The notes: generated by a model not told the origin, from the sequence alone. Counted from the stretch's first letter, positions 34,689-44,715 are shown. The stretch: 64,000 nt of DNA from UBA4582 sp965657335 (GCA_965657335.1 CBFHOH010000001.1:248001-312000), one strand, 5' to 3'. Made by a program: numbers and translations.

Positions 34689-35015
34689 NNNNNNNNNNNN
34701 NNNNNNNNNNNNNNNNNNNNNNNNNNNNNNNNNNNNNNNNNNNNNNNNNNNNNNNNNNNNNNNNNNNNNNNNNNNNNNNNNNNNNNNNNNNNNNNNNNNN
34801 NNNNNNNNNNNNNNNNNNNNNNNNNNNNNNNNNNNNNNNNNNNNNNNNNNNNNNNNNNNNNNNNNNNNNNNNNNNNNNNNNNNNNNNNNNNNNNNNNNNN
34901 NNNNNNNNNNNNNNNNNNNNNNNNNNNNNNNNNNNNNNNNNNNNNNNNNNNNNNNNNNNNNNNNNNNNNNNNNNNNNNNNNNNNNNNNNNNNNNNNNNNN
35001 NNNNNNNNNNNNNNN
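34689..35015. other. Sequence gap (327 N)
   Basis: Unresolved bases covering the C-terminal half of the CobW-type GTPase gene. Reading through the gap in frame gives a total near 308 codons ending at 34653, close to the usual size of the family, but the gap length may be an estimate. Confidence 0.95.
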
Positions 35016-35579
35016 TCGTATTTCGGTGATTGCTGCTGTTGAAAGCAGATCGGTTTTGCTTAGACGCGTACCATAACTAATTTCATGCGCTCTGCTGGCC
35101 TCTCTTGCTGATGGGTTGGTGAGTTGTAACTGGCGCTTAATGTGTTGACCAATGTACTTGTCTTTCACCAGTGATTTGATGCGGGTGACATCGATGAGCG
35201 TCAGAAACTCTTTTAGCGCAAAACCGGGTCGAGCTTCGATTTTTGTTTTTATTCTCTCAGGATCCGCAACACCGCTCGCTTCAAACAAAACCCAATCTAG
35301 ATCCTGAGCCAGTTGTTGAACCTGTTCCATCGCGGTGTCCATGTCGTCTGCCAGCGAACAACAAACGCAGCCGTTCGTCAGGCTAATTGTTTTTTCAGTG
35401 CTAGCTTTAATAAGTTCTGCGTCAATGTTGAGCTCACCAAAGTCATTGACCATGACGGCATATCTCACGCCGTCGGCGTTCTCTAATCTTTCGTTAATGT
35501 AAGTGGTTTTTCCGCTACCTAGGTACCCGGTGACAAGCGTTACGGGTAGATCTGACAGAAAAGCGACTGAATCAGACAT
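35016..35579 (-). CDS. CobW/COG0523 metallochaperone GTPase (C-terminus in gap)
   Basis: N-terminal 188 residues of a G3E-family GTPase. P-loop GYLGSGKTT at about 18-26, the metal-binding CxCC motif (GCVCCSL) and FEASGVADP are present. The base-specificity motif is SKTDL rather than NKxD, a conservative change. The family delivers or handles zinc, cobalt or other metals. The frame enters a run of N and may end at 34653. It is followed in transcription by the VOC gene and begins 3 bp after the end of the amidohydrolase at 35583. Confidence 0.85.
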
Positions 35580-35582
35580 GAC

Positions 35583-37226
35583 TTAAGATCGCTCGATGGG
35601 AAAAGCTTCCCCTTCGAATATTGTCGCCAGTATCTCAAGGTCTTTTAATCCTGCTCCACCGACATCATAGGGACTCTGGTCGAGTACGACGAAGTCCGCT
35701 TTTTTGCCGGCCCGAATGCTGCCGGTCTCATCTTCAAGGCCAAGAATCCGCGCTGCATCTATCGTGACTGCTCGTAACGCCTTATCGAGTGTAACTCGCT
35801 CGTTGGGGCAGACAACATACCCCTCACAATTTTCCCGAGTGCATGCCACCCAGGCGCTGTTTAGCGGTAACGCGGGCGCCATTGGAAAATCTGAATGCAG
35901 CGAGAGCAACACATCTTCCCTCTCACATTGGCCGATTCTGGCCATCTCCGATGCCCGTTCAAAGCCTACGCCGTGATGACCGTAGCTATCACTTAGTTCG
36001 TGCAGGTAGTAAACATTTGCCGAAACATTCGCACCCAGTTTTTTGATGCGGTGAACCTGCTCCGGGGTACTAAAGCCAAAGTGTTCGATTGTATAGTTGT
36101 GATTGAATCTTGGCAGTTCAGATTGTAATTTCTCTAAGGTATCAATCGCGAGTTCTAAGCCTAGATCACCTGTACAGTGGACATGAATTTCAAAGCCCGC
36201 TTGCCAGTATTCTCTTGCAATCACCTCATACTCTTCTGGCACGGTTAGCCACTCGCCGATATGTCCATCGATATACCCCGGTGCTTTCAGCATCGCTAGT
36301 TGGGAGAAAAAAGCGCCATCCGTGAATAGTTTGATTTTGTTGCTAAAGCGGAATTTATTTGTATTTCGCTCGGGCAGCGTTTCGGCAAACTCGACCCCTT
36401 GCTTGTGGCCGCCGCTAATATGAGACATGACACGTGCGTGAGGTACGCCGAGCACACGGAAAGGAGAGTCTGGCTTGTCTATGATGTTCTCAACGGCATG
36501 CCATTCGAGATTAAAATCAAAGAGTCCTACCGCCATGTCTCCGACAGTGGTCTGGCCCCCGTAGTGAACGACTTTTTTGAGGCGCTCTAGCCCTTTACCA
36601 AGCCACTGTTCGGACATAATGATTTGGTTCAGGCGACCGATAGCAAAACTCAAGCCGTTCTCATAAAAGTGACCTTTTGCGTAATCTATTTGCGGCCTAC
36701 CCTCGACTTGTTCCTGCTCTATACCGAGGTGATCCATCATCGCGGTATTCAGGTAAAGCTCATGGAATGACCTTTGCCAGACGACAGCGGGGCGCTGCCC
36801 GAATATCTCATCCATGACGATTCGATCGATTTCTCCATGCCAGTTGCGGTGATAACCCCATGTGAAAAAAGGCTCATTTGCCGACGTTTGTTCGTGGCCT
36901 TTTTTTAGTTTACTGAGATAGGCTTCTCTTGTGGTCGTCGCGGGAACGATTTCCCAAGGAAACTTCCACTCCAGCGCAGTAATGAATTGCATCGGTAACA
37001 AAACCGCAGCCATAATGGGGTGGAGATGTGGGTCGATCAAACCCGGCATGAGTACCTGTTCAGCATAGTCTTCGACGATTTCATATTCGTTATGCTCAAA
37101 CCAAGGCTTAAGACTATTGAGGCTACCTACTTCAAGAATGATGCCGTCACGAACGGCCACTGCCGTCGCTTCTGGTTGGGCTTCTGTCATTGTGATGATT
37201 TTTTTAGCAACAAATACTGTGATCAT
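35583..37226 (-). CDS. Amidohydrolase family protein (YtcJ-like)
   Basis: Metal-dependent amidohydrolase of 547 residues, cytoplasmic (no signal peptide). Metal ligands occur in LIDPHLHP, HVHCTGD, TIEHFGF and the final LHSDFPM, the order expected of the YtcJ/Amidohydro_3 group. The C-terminal ADFVVLDQSP closes the composite beta-sandwich. YtcJ-like enzymes include N-substituted formamide and amide hydrolases; the substrate is not evident. It is the first gene of a unit with the CobW-type GTPase (3 bp apart), so metal loading of this enzyme by that GTPase is a testable idea. Confidence 0.84.
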   Translation of the reverse strand: MITVFVAKKIITMTEAQPEATAVAVRDGIILEVGSLNSLKPWFEHNEYEIVEDYAEQVLMPGLIDPHLHPIMAAVLLPMQFITALEWKFPWEIVPATTTREAYLSKLKKGHEQTSANEPFFTWGYHRNWHGEIDRIVMDEIFGQRPAVVWQRSFHELYLNTAMMDHLGIEQEQVEGRPQIDYAKGHFYENGLSFAIGRLNQIIMSEQWLGKGLERLKKVVHYGGQTTVGDMAVGLFDFNLEWHAVENIIDKPDSPFRVLGVPHARVMSHISGGHKQGVEFAETLPERNTNKFRFSNKIKLFTDGAFFSQLAMLKAPGYIDGHIGEWLTVPEEYEVIAREYWQAGFEIHVHCTGDLGLELAIDTLEKLQSELPRFNHNYTIEHFGFSTPEQVHRIKKLGANVSANVYYLHELSDSYGHHGVGFERASEMARIGQCEREDVLLSLHSDFPMAPALPLNSAWVACTRENCEGYVVCPNERVTLDKALRAVTIDAARILGLEDETGSIRAGKKADFVVLDQSPYDVGGAGLKDLEILATIFEGEAFPIERS

Positions 37227-37285
37227 TTTTCAGTTCCTTTGCTTTCGTCAGTACCAACAAGAGTATTAATCATAACTCAGCTGTG

Positions 37286-37726
37286 NNNNNNNNNNNNNNN
37301 NNNNNNNNNNNNNNNNNNNNNNNNNNNNNNNNNNNNNNNNNNNNNNNNNNNNNNNNNNNNNNNNNNNNNNNNNNNNNNNNNNNNNNNNNNNNNNNNNNNN
37401 NNNNNNNNNNNNNNNNNNNNNNNNNNNNNNNNNNNNNNNNNNNNNNNNNNNNNNNNNNNNNNNNNNNNNNNNNNNNNNNNNNNNNNNNNNNNNNNNNNNN
37501 NNNNNNNNNNNNNNNNNNNNNNNNNNNNNNNNNNNNNNNNNNNNNNNNNNNNNNNNNNNNNNNNNNNNNNNNNNNNNNNNNNNNNNNNNNNNNNNNNNNN
37601 NNNNNNNNNNNNNNNNNNNNNNNNNNNNNNNNNNNNNNNNNNNNNNNNNNNNNNNNNNNNNNNNNNNNNNNNNNNNNNNNNNNNNNNNNNNNNNNNNNNN
37701 NNNNNNNNNNNNNNNNNNNNNNNNNN
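37286..37726. other. Sequence gap (441 N)
   Basis: Unresolved bases covering the promoter of the amidohydrolase operon and the 5' part of the serine hydrolase gene at 37727. Confidence 0.95.
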
Positions 37727-38737
37727 GCATTTCACTTAGACGACCCAATCGCATTGTATCTGCCCGAGTTTTTAGACACGCCAGTATGGGCGGGCGGTAG
37801 CGCCCCGCTTGAAGATACATCGCCTCAGGAAACGCCGATTACAGTCAGGCACGTGATGACTCATACCTCCGGATTAACTTATGGCTTCATGCAAAGCAAT
37901 GTTGTCGATGCCGCCTATCGTAAGGCGGGGATTGGCGGTCCGAGTGATATCAAGAATCTGGAAGCATGGGTAAAAAGAGCGGCCGAAATCCCGCTGATAT
38001 CGCAGCCAGGCTCACAGTGGAATTATAGTATTTCAACGGATGTACTAGGTAGGTTGGTTGAGGTTTGGTCCGGTTTGTCTCTCGAGCAGTTTTTTTACGA
38101 GAGAATTTTTACGCCATTGAAAATGGTGGATACCGGTTTCCATGTTAGTGAGGAAAGCAGGTCACGGTTTGCAGCACTTTATTCGCCCCTCGGGGGAGCA
38201 GGGATGAGCAGTGTTGCGAAGTCTGGTGACGTCTTCGCGGCGAACAAAAAAACAGGTATCCAGCTGCAGGAGAGCTCTGCAGAAAGCAGTTACTTTAAAC
38301 CGGCAACGATCTTTTCTGGTGGAGGTGGGCTGGTGTCAACATTGGCTGATTACGGTAGGTTTTGTCAGATGCTGTTAAATGGTGGCGTGCTTGACGAGCA
38401 GCGAATACTTGGCAGGAAAACAGTAGAGTACATGCGCACGAATCAGCTGCCCAATAACGGTGATATGGCTGACATGGGTCAGCCCGTGTGGAGCGAAACC
38501 AGCTATGATGGCATCGGTTTTGGGCTTGGATTTGCTGTCGTACTTGACCCGGTAAAGGCGCATATCATCACGTCGGTCGGTGAGCATCACTGGGGTGGCG
38601 CAGCCAGCACGTTCTTTTGGATTGATCCAGAAGAAGATTTGTATGTGATTTTTTTAACGCAATTAATCCCCTCGTCGACCTATCCCATTCGTCGGGAGCT
38701 ACGCACCAGAGTCTATCAGGCGATTACGGGGAACTGA
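37727..38737 (+). CDS. Beta-lactamase-fold serine hydrolase, 5' end in gap
   Basis: C-terminal 336 residues of a class C beta-lactamase-related hydrolase (esterase/peptidase). The SxxK motif is lost in the gap. The tyrosine motif appears in QWNYSISTDVLG, and the third motif corresponds to HHWGG in GEHHWGGAASTFFWIDP. The HTSGLTYG segment is typical of the family. Most such bacterial proteins are esterases or peptidases, not antibiotic-resistance factors. Its end lies 12 bp from the convergent membrane-protein gene. Confidence 0.82.
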   Translation, partial: AFHLDDPIALYLPEFLDTPVWAGGSAPLEDTSPQETPITVRHVMTHTSGLTYGFMQSNVVDAAYRKAGIGGPSDIKNLEAWVKRAAEIPLISQPGSQWNYSISTDVLGRLVEVWSGLSLEQFFYERIFTPLKMVDTGFHVSEESRSRFAALYSPLGGAGMSSVAKSGDVFAANKKTGIQLQESSAESSYFKPATIFSGGGGLVSTLADYGRFCQMLLNGGVLDEQRILGRKTVEYMRTNQLPNNGDMADMGQPVWSETSYDGIGFGLGFAVVLDPVKAHIITSVGEHHWGGAASTFFWIDPEEDLYVIFLTQLIPSSTYPIRRELRTRVYQAITGN

Positions 38738-38749
38738 GTCTCGTGGTGC

Positions 38750-39187
38750 TTACGAGGCGGGTTTTTTGAGTGTCAGTAAATGAAACAGATAGCCGCCAAA
38801 CGCGCCCGCAAGCCCCTGGGCTAATAGCCCAACCATCGTTCGCGTTGGTGCAACGCCGGTGAGCCCTAGAACCATTTTTAAGATAACGTGCATGGCGATT
38901 AATGCGACAAAACCTGCTGAGACATAGCCGATAAGGCGAAGGTTTGGGGTCAGACGGATAATGGCGGCCGCGACTGAGAAGGCGATAATCGAGCTAACCG
39001 CTACAAGCGGTAAGTAAATGGACACCATGTGAGTCAGGTCGTGCATTAAGGTTTCAAGACGGTCGCTAATTCCAACGTTCAGACCCAATTCCGCGACAGC
39101 AGCGAGGTTTCCTTGGCCAATAAACATGACGCCCACAAGGTAGGTGCCCATCACGGAAGCAAGAAAAGCGATTAGTTTACGTATCAT
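38750..39187 (-). CDS. Hypothetical four-helix membrane protein
   Basis: 145-residue protein with four predicted transmembrane helices (about 3-25, 56-79, 84-108 and 117-138) and short loops. No motif I recognise. The sequence between helices 1 and 2 (ELGLNVGISDRLETLMHDLTHM) is amphipathic. It is divergent from a PQQ-type sugar dehydrogenase (63 bp between starts) and convergent with a serine hydrolase. The small size, lack of charged helix residues and conserved-looking short loops fit an inner-membrane accessory protein of unknown role. Confidence 0.65.
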   Translation of the reverse strand: MIRKLIAFLASVMGTYLVGVMFIGQGNLAAVAELGLNVGISDRLETLMHDLTHMVSIYLPLVAVSSIIAFSVAAAIIRLTPNLRLIGYVSAGFVALIAMHVILKMVLGLTGVAPTRTMVGLLAQGLAGAFGGYLFHLLTLKKPAS

Positions 39188-39250
39188 TTCTGTGGCCTGA
39201 ATGCGTTTAAGTTGCGTATATATTACGAATTCACGTGGCTGATAGATTAA

Positions 39251-40357
39251 ATGATATTTCGAAATAGACTCATCTCCCTGATTTTTATCCTGCTGGCAGG
39301 CATATCCTCACTTTCGGCGAGGGCAGAATATCAACTCGAAACCGTCGCCGAAGGTCTTGATTTTCCATGGTCAATTGCCTTTCTACCCGGTGGAGGTTAT
39401 TTAGTTGCAACTCGTCCCGGCGAGCTGCTTCGAATTTCTGAACAAGGTGATGTCAGTGCACCCTTGACGGGTACACCTGAGACCTTTGTTGAGAGTCAGG
39501 GTGGTTACTTCGACATTATGCTAGACAGCCAATTCTCGACCAACAATTTGGTGTATCTGTCCTTTGCATGGGGTTCGAACGAGGAAAATGCAACGCGCAT
39601 TATAAAAGCAACGCTGGGAGAAGCTGGGCTCGAAAATGTTGAAACCCTTTTTACCGTGTCTCCAACCAAAGCTGGCGGCGCACACTATGGTGGAAAGATG
39701 ATTCAAATGGCGGATGGTTCCATTGTATTGTCGACCGGCGATGGATTTGAGTATCGCGAGGCTGCGCAGGACAAATTCAGCCAGCTTGGTAAAATCCTTA
39801 GGTTGAACACCGACGGCTCAGCACATACCGATAATCCTTTTGCCGACGGCAAAGAGGGTAATCCTTTTGTCCTGTCCTATGGGCACCGTAACACTCAGGG
39901 CTTGGTGGTAGACAAGGCAAGTAATAAAATTTACAACCACGAGCATGGCCCGCAAGGCGGCGATGAAATTAATTACGTTGAAGCAGGCAATAATTATGGC
40001 TGGCCTGCCATTACTTATGGGATCAACTATTCAGGGGCGTTCGTTTCACCCTTCAAAGAAGCGCCGGGCATGGAGCAGCCGCTAAAATACTGGACGCCGA
40101 GTATTGCGCCCTCTGGCTTTGCAATTTACCAAGGCGATGCATTTCCAGCTTGGCAAGGCGATTTCTTAGTTGGCGCTTTGGTGAACAAGGAAGTCAGGCG
40201 ATTAGAGATGGTCGATGGAAAGATTGTGAGCGAAGAAGCGTTGTTCTCTGAACTCGACGCTCGTATAAGAGATGTCAGGGTGAGTCCGGAAGGCTTGATC
40301 TACTTGCTAACGGATAGTGATAGTGGAAAAGTTGTTCGCGTTAGGCCCAGACCCTAA
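39251..40357 (+). CDS. PQQ-dependent sugar dehydrogenase family protein (YliI/Asd-like)
   Basis: Periplasmic beta-propeller aldose dehydrogenase of 368 residues with a signal peptide (LISLIFILLAGISSLSARA). Propeller motifs include GLDFPWSIAFLP, GGAHYGGKM, LSTGDGFEYR, SYGHRNTQGL (catalytic His region) and HEHGPQGGDEINYVEAGNNYGWP. Homologues such as YliI use PQQ and Ca2+ to oxidise sugars. PQQ synthesis genes are not seen here. The last codons lie 33 bp before a short TTAGGGN repeat that extends into the convergent acylase gene. Confidence 0.86.
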   Translation: MIFRNRLISLIFILLAGISSLSARAEYQLETVAEGLDFPWSIAFLPGGGYLVATRPGELLRISEQGDVSAPLTGTPETFVESQGGYFDIMLDSQFSTNNLVYLSFAWGSNEENATRIIKATLGEAGLENVETLFTVSPTKAGGAHYGGKMIQMADGSIVLSTGDGFEYREAAQDKFSQLGKILRLNTDGSAHTDNPFADGKEGNPFVLSYGHRNTQGLVVDKASNKIYNHEHGPQGGDEINYVEAGNNYGWPAITYGINYSGAFVSPFKEAPGMEQPLKYWTPSIAPSGFAIYQGDAFPAWQGDFLVGALVNKEVRRLEMVDGKIVSEEALFSELDARIRDVRVSPEGLIYLLTDSDSGKVVRVRPRP

Positions 40358-40390
40358 GTCTTTTGTCTATCAGACCTGCAGCGCATAGGA

Positions 40391-40418
40391 ATTAGGGATT
40401 AGGGCTTAGGGCTTAGGG
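40391..40418. repeat. Heptamer tandem repeat TTAGGGN (four copies)
   Basis: ATTAGGG, ATTAGGG, CTTAGGG and CTTAGGG in direct tandem, followed by TTTAAC. The repeat spans the stop codon of the acylase gene (minus strand), so its last residues NPKP and its stop derive from the repeat. It resembles telomere-type repeats only by chance of sequence. It looks like a slippage-generated heptamer that may alter the C-terminus of the acylase. Confidence 0.75.
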
Positions 40419-42841
40419 TTTAACTTAATGTAGGTCTGGGTGTTTTCCTTAATCACATCTTCTGCAAAGTAAAGGGGGAAATAGTCACCCCTGTTCCAGT
40501 TTTCGAATAAGTTACTGTAGAAAGGGCTAGATGGGTCACCTGATTGGCCCGGTGTATTGGTGCCAACGGCTGTATGCCAGTTTGCTGTATCCGCGATGAT
40601 CCTAAAGCTCGCGCCAGATGTCTGATTACCGATACCGCGTTTCGCATTCAGGGTGTTTGGCCCACCACCACGTGCCAGTGGTCCGACATTTAAATCTCCC
40701 CGTTTGTCAGTATCCAACAGCGTGTTGAGGGGGTGGTCGATGCGACTAAAATGTATGTCGCCGTAGGTCCACTGATCACGACCAAATTCATTGTTCAGAC
40801 TATCTATTGCCATGTTCAGATGCTGCGAAATCATTTTATTTCGGTTTCGCACGGGTTGCTTGCCAAACACAAATTCGGGCGGCGTGATCATCCAGGCCAT
40901 GAGTTTTGGCCTGCCGATGAGTTGGCTGGCCGACGCAGGGCGATTGGGAATCAGTTGTTTGTTCAGCGTTAAAAGCATGCCTTGTTCCCAACGATCGTAA
41001 AGCGCCGCCGCAGCACTGTCCCGATCAAGTCTATGATCCCAATGACGAAGCAGTTTTAATGCCTGCCTAATTTTTGCATTCGAGCGAACGCTGGTGATAA
41101 CCGGCACCATGATTTCTGCGGTCATAGACTTGTTGTCATATTGAAGCGCCATTGAATCTTCAATTGAATGGTTTTTAGTGCTTGATAAGACTTCGGCAAG
41201 TCTGGCAGCCCGTGCCGGATCAGAATAGAAGTCAGCAAAAATGTTCGGATAATCTTTTGGGACGTTATTATGGTTTGCCGTACCATAATATCCGCTCTGC
41301 GGGTTCGTCACGTGGGGCATGACGTTGATAGGTGCATACCCTTGCCATTCAAAATCACCATTGCCGGGGACGGGTAGTCTGCCATCCCAGCCAAGTCGAA
41401 TTGGTGTAAGACCTACTGACTGCCAGCCTATGTCTCCGTGCTTGTCTGCCCAAACCATATTTTCGCCTGGCAGACCGGAGTATTCGCAGGCGGCTCTAAA
41501 CTCGCGCCAGTTTTTTGCCTGATCCATTCTCAAGCTAGCGAGATAGGGCGCCGCACCTTGCTCTAGCCATGCGGCGCGCATGGCATAGGCTTTGCCATTG
41601 GTAGAATCCTCGTGGACCACGGGACCATGCACTGTATATTTGAGGACAACGGTTTCGGGTGCTTGCCCTTTGACATTGATAACGTCCTTTTCAACTCGTA
41701 TGTCCTTCCATTGACCTTGGTAGAGGTATTGATTGGGGTTTTCTGGGTTTATTTCGTAAACGTAAAGATCTTCCTGGTCGATCCTGAAAATGGTTAGCCC
41801 CCAAGCGCCGTGATCGTTGTGTCCAATGGAGACGCCGGGAAGAACGGGTTCGCCTGCGCCAATGACGTTCCAGCCAGGTGCATTCAGGTGGACGATATAA
41901 CGCAAAGACGGGTTCTGAATCGCGCGGTGTGGATCGTTCGCCATCAAGGGTTTACCGCTTTGCGTCTTACTGCCAGATATTACCCAGTTGTTGCTACCCA
42001 GTGCGGTACCGATTGGGTCCATCAAATAGTCGGCGATTTCGCTGGTGAGGATCGCGCCATTGAGCCTGGATGGATCAGATCGGTTATCCGCTAAATCCTG
42101 CTGAGAGAAAGCAGGCATGCGCCGCGAGGCGAGGTAGTCCGCCATGACCGCATCGGTGACTTGGGAAAGGTCGACACCCTGGCGGTCGCCCAAATAAGGG
42201 GATCGCTCGAAGGGTAAAATCTTCGCCGTTAGCGCTGGACCAATATCGGTAATTGTCTTCGCCAACATGAGTTCAGTTGAGATGCCGCCAGTCAGTGCAT
42301 TATGTCTGGATACAACAATTTCTGGTGTCCAAAGTCCGGGCTCGATACCGAGTAATGAAAACTCAAATGGGAGCCTTTCAGGCTCTCGGCGGGTAAGTGC
42401 GATATAAGCATTTACGCCGGCGACAAACGCCGTAATAATTTCTATACCGTCATCATGATAGTGCGCCATCTCTTGCTTGATATCACCTTGAAAGCGCAGG
42501 AGGCGAGCACCCTTGTCATGGGCCAGTGCTTTTGGACCCTGAATTTCCGCCAGCGTGCCGGTAGCGCGTCGGCGCCAAATCTCAAATTGAAATAGTCTGT
42601 CTCGTGCAGCATTGAATCCTTGTGCGAAGAATAGATCATGTTGGTTGTTGGCGTAGATGTGAGAAATGCCCCATTGATCTTTGCGAATTTCGACCGGTTC
42701 GATAAGACTGTTAAATGATAGTGTTTCGGAGGACGTTTGGGCTGATCGCGCGAGGTCCGCGAAAAGGATGAATGCCGCGGTGCTGCAAAAGAAAACAGCG
42801 CTGACAAGTTTTGTTGAAACAGAAACCGTGTTTCGCATCAT
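40406..42841 (-). CDS. Penicillin acylase family protein
   Basis: Ntn-hydrolase precursor of 811 residues, exported (signal peptide to about 33). The alpha chain holds DQWGISHIYANNQHDLFFAQGF. Autocatalytic cleavage is expected before Ser283 in GSNNWVISGSKT, which becomes the N-terminal nucleophile of the beta chain. HNDHGAWG and the later MVWADKHGDIGWQ are typical. Family members hydrolyse amides including acyl-homoserine lactones and beta-lactams; which one cannot be told. It is monocistronic. The C-terminus is formed by a heptamer repeat. Confidence 0.88.
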   Translation of the reverse strand: MMRNTVSVSTKLVSAVFFCSTAAFILFADLARSAQTSSETLSFNSLIEPVEIRKDQWGISHIYANNQHDLFFAQGFNAARDRLFQFEIWRRRATGTLAEIQGPKALAHDKGARLLRFQGDIKQEMAHYHDDGIEIITAFVAGVNAYIALTRREPERLPFEFSLLGIEPGLWTPEIVVSRHNALTGGISTELMLAKTITDIGPALTAKILPFERSPYLGDRQGVDLSQVTDAVMADYLASRRMPAFSQQDLADNRSDPSRLNGAILTSEIADYLMDPIGTALGSNNWVISGSKTQSGKPLMANDPHRAIQNPSLRYIVHLNAPGWNVIGAGEPVLPGVSIGHNDHGAWGLTIFRIDQEDLYVYEINPENPNQYLYQGQWKDIRVEKDVINVKGQAPETVVLKYTVHGPVVHEDSTNGKAYAMRAAWLEQGAAPYLASLRMDQAKNWREFRAACEYSGLPGENMVWADKHGDIGWQSVGLTPIRLGWDGRLPVPGNGDFEWQGYAPINVMPHVTNPQSGYYGTANHNNVPKDYPNIFADFYSDPARAARLAEVLSSTKNHSIEDSMALQYDNKSMTAEIMVPVITSVRSNAKIRQALKLLRHWDHRLDRDSAAAALYDRWEQGMLLTLNKQLIPNRPASASQLIGRPKLMAWMITPPEFVFGKQPVRNRNKMISQHLNMAIDSLNNEFGRDQWTYGDIHFSRIDHPLNTLLDTDKRGDLNVGPLARGGGPNTLNAKRGIGNQTSGASFRIIADTANWHTAVGTNTPGQSGDPSSPFYSNLFENWNRGDYFPLYFAEDVIKENTQTYIKLNPKP

Positions 42842-42908
42842 TGTGTAAATCCCCTAATGCATGGTGGCACATAAGAGCGAATACCATAACGCGCGATTCG
42901 TAATTTGG

Positions 42909-44603
42909 CTATTGTGGAGATGTATGCTTTTGGTTGTTCGTGCCGGAAAGGTCAAGGGCGACCGCCTCCGCTACCTTGAGGCCGTCGATTCCCGCGGAGA
43001 GAATTCCGCCTGCATAGCCCGCACCTTCCCCGCCGGGGTAAAGTCCACGCGTGTTAATGTTTTGTAGGCTGCCGTCACGTTTGATTGATATAGGAGATGA
43101 GGTACGTGTCTCGATACCGGTCAGCACGGCATCATTCATGGCATACCCTTTAATTTGTCGGTCGAAGGCGGGGATCGCTTCTCGAATCGCTTCGACTGCG
43201 AATTTGGGTAGTGCCTCGGAGAGATCGCCTAAGGTGATGCCAGGTTTGTAGGAAGGCGTGACACTCTTGAGGTTCGAAGAGGCTTTGCCTTTAAGGAAAT
43301 CACCGACAAGTTGCGCTGGCGCATTGTAGTTGTTGCCGCCCAGTTCGTAAGCCAGTGTTTCCAGCGATTGTTGGAGGTCGATACCCGCAAGTGGATGACC
43401 GGGGTAGTCTTTTTCAGGTTCAATGCCAACGACGATCGCTGCATTCGCATTTCGCTCGTTACGTGAGTACTGAGACATGCCGTTCGTTACAACGCGGCCA
43501 GGTTCTGAGGTTGCTGCGACAACTGTGCCGCCAGGGCACATGCAGAAGCTGTAAACACTGCGTCCATTTTTGCAATGGTGTACAAGCTTGTAGTCAGCGG
43601 CGCCAAGAATTGGATTGCCGGCTTCTTCTCCAAACCTAACTTGATCGATCATAGACTGCGGATGTTCAATACGGAAACCGATCGAGAATGGTTTGGGCTC
43701 GATGTATACACCCTCATCTAACAACATGTTGAAGGTTTGTCGGGCACTGTGGCCAACGGCCAAAATCACGTGTCGAGTGTTAATCACATCGCCGCTATCA
43801 AGAGTGACACCCGTGACCTGACCGGTGTAGGAGGCGTTTTGTTGTTCGGTGTCATGTAGACTTTCTCTGTTCAGCCGAACAACTTTTTGGCTAAACCGTA
43901 TCTCGCCACCCAGCCTGATAATTTCGGCGCGCATGGTCTCCACCATTTTGACGAGTTTAAAGGTGCCGATATGAGGTTTGCTGACATACAGGATTTCTTC
44001 TGGTGCACCTGCTTTTACAAATTCTGTAAGTACTTTGCGGCCCAAGAATCGCTGATCTTTGACCTGGCTATAAAGTTTGCCGTCGGAAAATGTGCCTGCG
44101 CCACCTTCTCCGAATTGTACATTTGATTCCGGGTTCAGCTCTCTTTTACGCCAGAGCCCCCAGGTGTCCTTGGTGCGTTGTCTAACATCTTTGCCCCGTT
44201 CCAGCACTAGTGGTTTGAGACCCATTTGCGCCAACGACAAAGCGGCGAGAATGCCGCATGGACCAAAGCCGATAATGACGGGCCGCTGTTGTTCGGCGGA
44301 AGGAAAGTTTGCATCTACCTTGACCGGCAGTTTGTATTTAGTATCGGGGCTCAGTCTGACACCGCTGTTTGACGGTGAATTTTTCAGTGTATGAAGTATC
44401 TGTTGTTCCGCAGCTTCTGTGAGCGTGACATCCAATTGATAGATCAACAGGATGTTGGATTTTTTCCTCGCGTCATAGCTACGTTTGAAAATGCGCGTTT
44501 CTAACAGCGCTTCAGGTACTATTGCCAGTCGCTCCAGAACCGCCTTTGTAAGGTCGGCATCGCTATGGTGCAGTGGCAGTTTAAGTTCGTTGATTCTTAG
44601 CAT
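42909..44603 (-). CDS. Uncharacterised FAD-dependent dehydrogenase (COG2509-like)
   Basis: Flavoprotein of 564 residues. The N-terminal ~100 residues precede the FAD-binding Rossmann motif VIIGFGPCGILAALSLAQMG. Downstream are NVQFGEGGAGTFSDGKLY, VILAVGHSARQTF, and the C-terminal LYPGGEGAGYAGGI with YAMNDAVLTGIETRTSSP, all characteristic of this widely conserved family. No confirmed reaction is known to me. No clear operon: it stands 67 bp from the acylase start in the same direction and 112 bp from the next flavoprotein gene upstream. Confidence 0.84.
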   Translation of the reverse strand: MLRINELKLPLHHSDADLTKAVLERLAIVPEALLETRIFKRSYDARKKSNILLIYQLDVTLTEAAEQQILHTLKNSPSNSGVRLSPDTKYKLPVKVDANFPSAEQQRPVIIGFGPCGILAALSLAQMGLKPLVLERGKDVRQRTKDTWGLWRKRELNPESNVQFGEGGAGTFSDGKLYSQVKDQRFLGRKVLTEFVKAGAPEEILYVSKPHIGTFKLVKMVETMRAEIIRLGGEIRFSQKVVRLNRESLHDTEQQNASYTGQVTGVTLDSGDVINTRHVILAVGHSARQTFNMLLDEGVYIEPKPFSIGFRIEHPQSMIDQVRFGEEAGNPILGAADYKLVHHCKNGRSVYSFCMCPGGTVVAATSEPGRVVTNGMSQYSRNERNANAAIVVGIEPEKDYPGHPLAGIDLQQSLETLAYELGGNNYNAPAQLVGDFLKGKASSNLKSVTPSYKPGITLGDLSEALPKFAVEAIREAIPAFDRQIKGYAMNDAVLTGIETRTSSPISIKRDGSLQNINTRGLYPGGEGAGYAGGILSAGIDGLKVAEAVALDLSGTNNQKHTSPQ

Positions 44604-44715
44604 GTTAGAGAGTAATGATCAGGCGCGCACGCATTCTATCACGATACTGGGTGGTCGAGGCGTCAGCGTCTGATTTCAGTGGTTTGCTTTTTACCTACCA
44701 TTCTTTCGAGCCGCG

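Noticed and set aside
40391..40418. Telomere repeat
   Set aside because: Only four copies in the middle of a scaffold and inside a gene end; a short heptamer expansion is sufficient.
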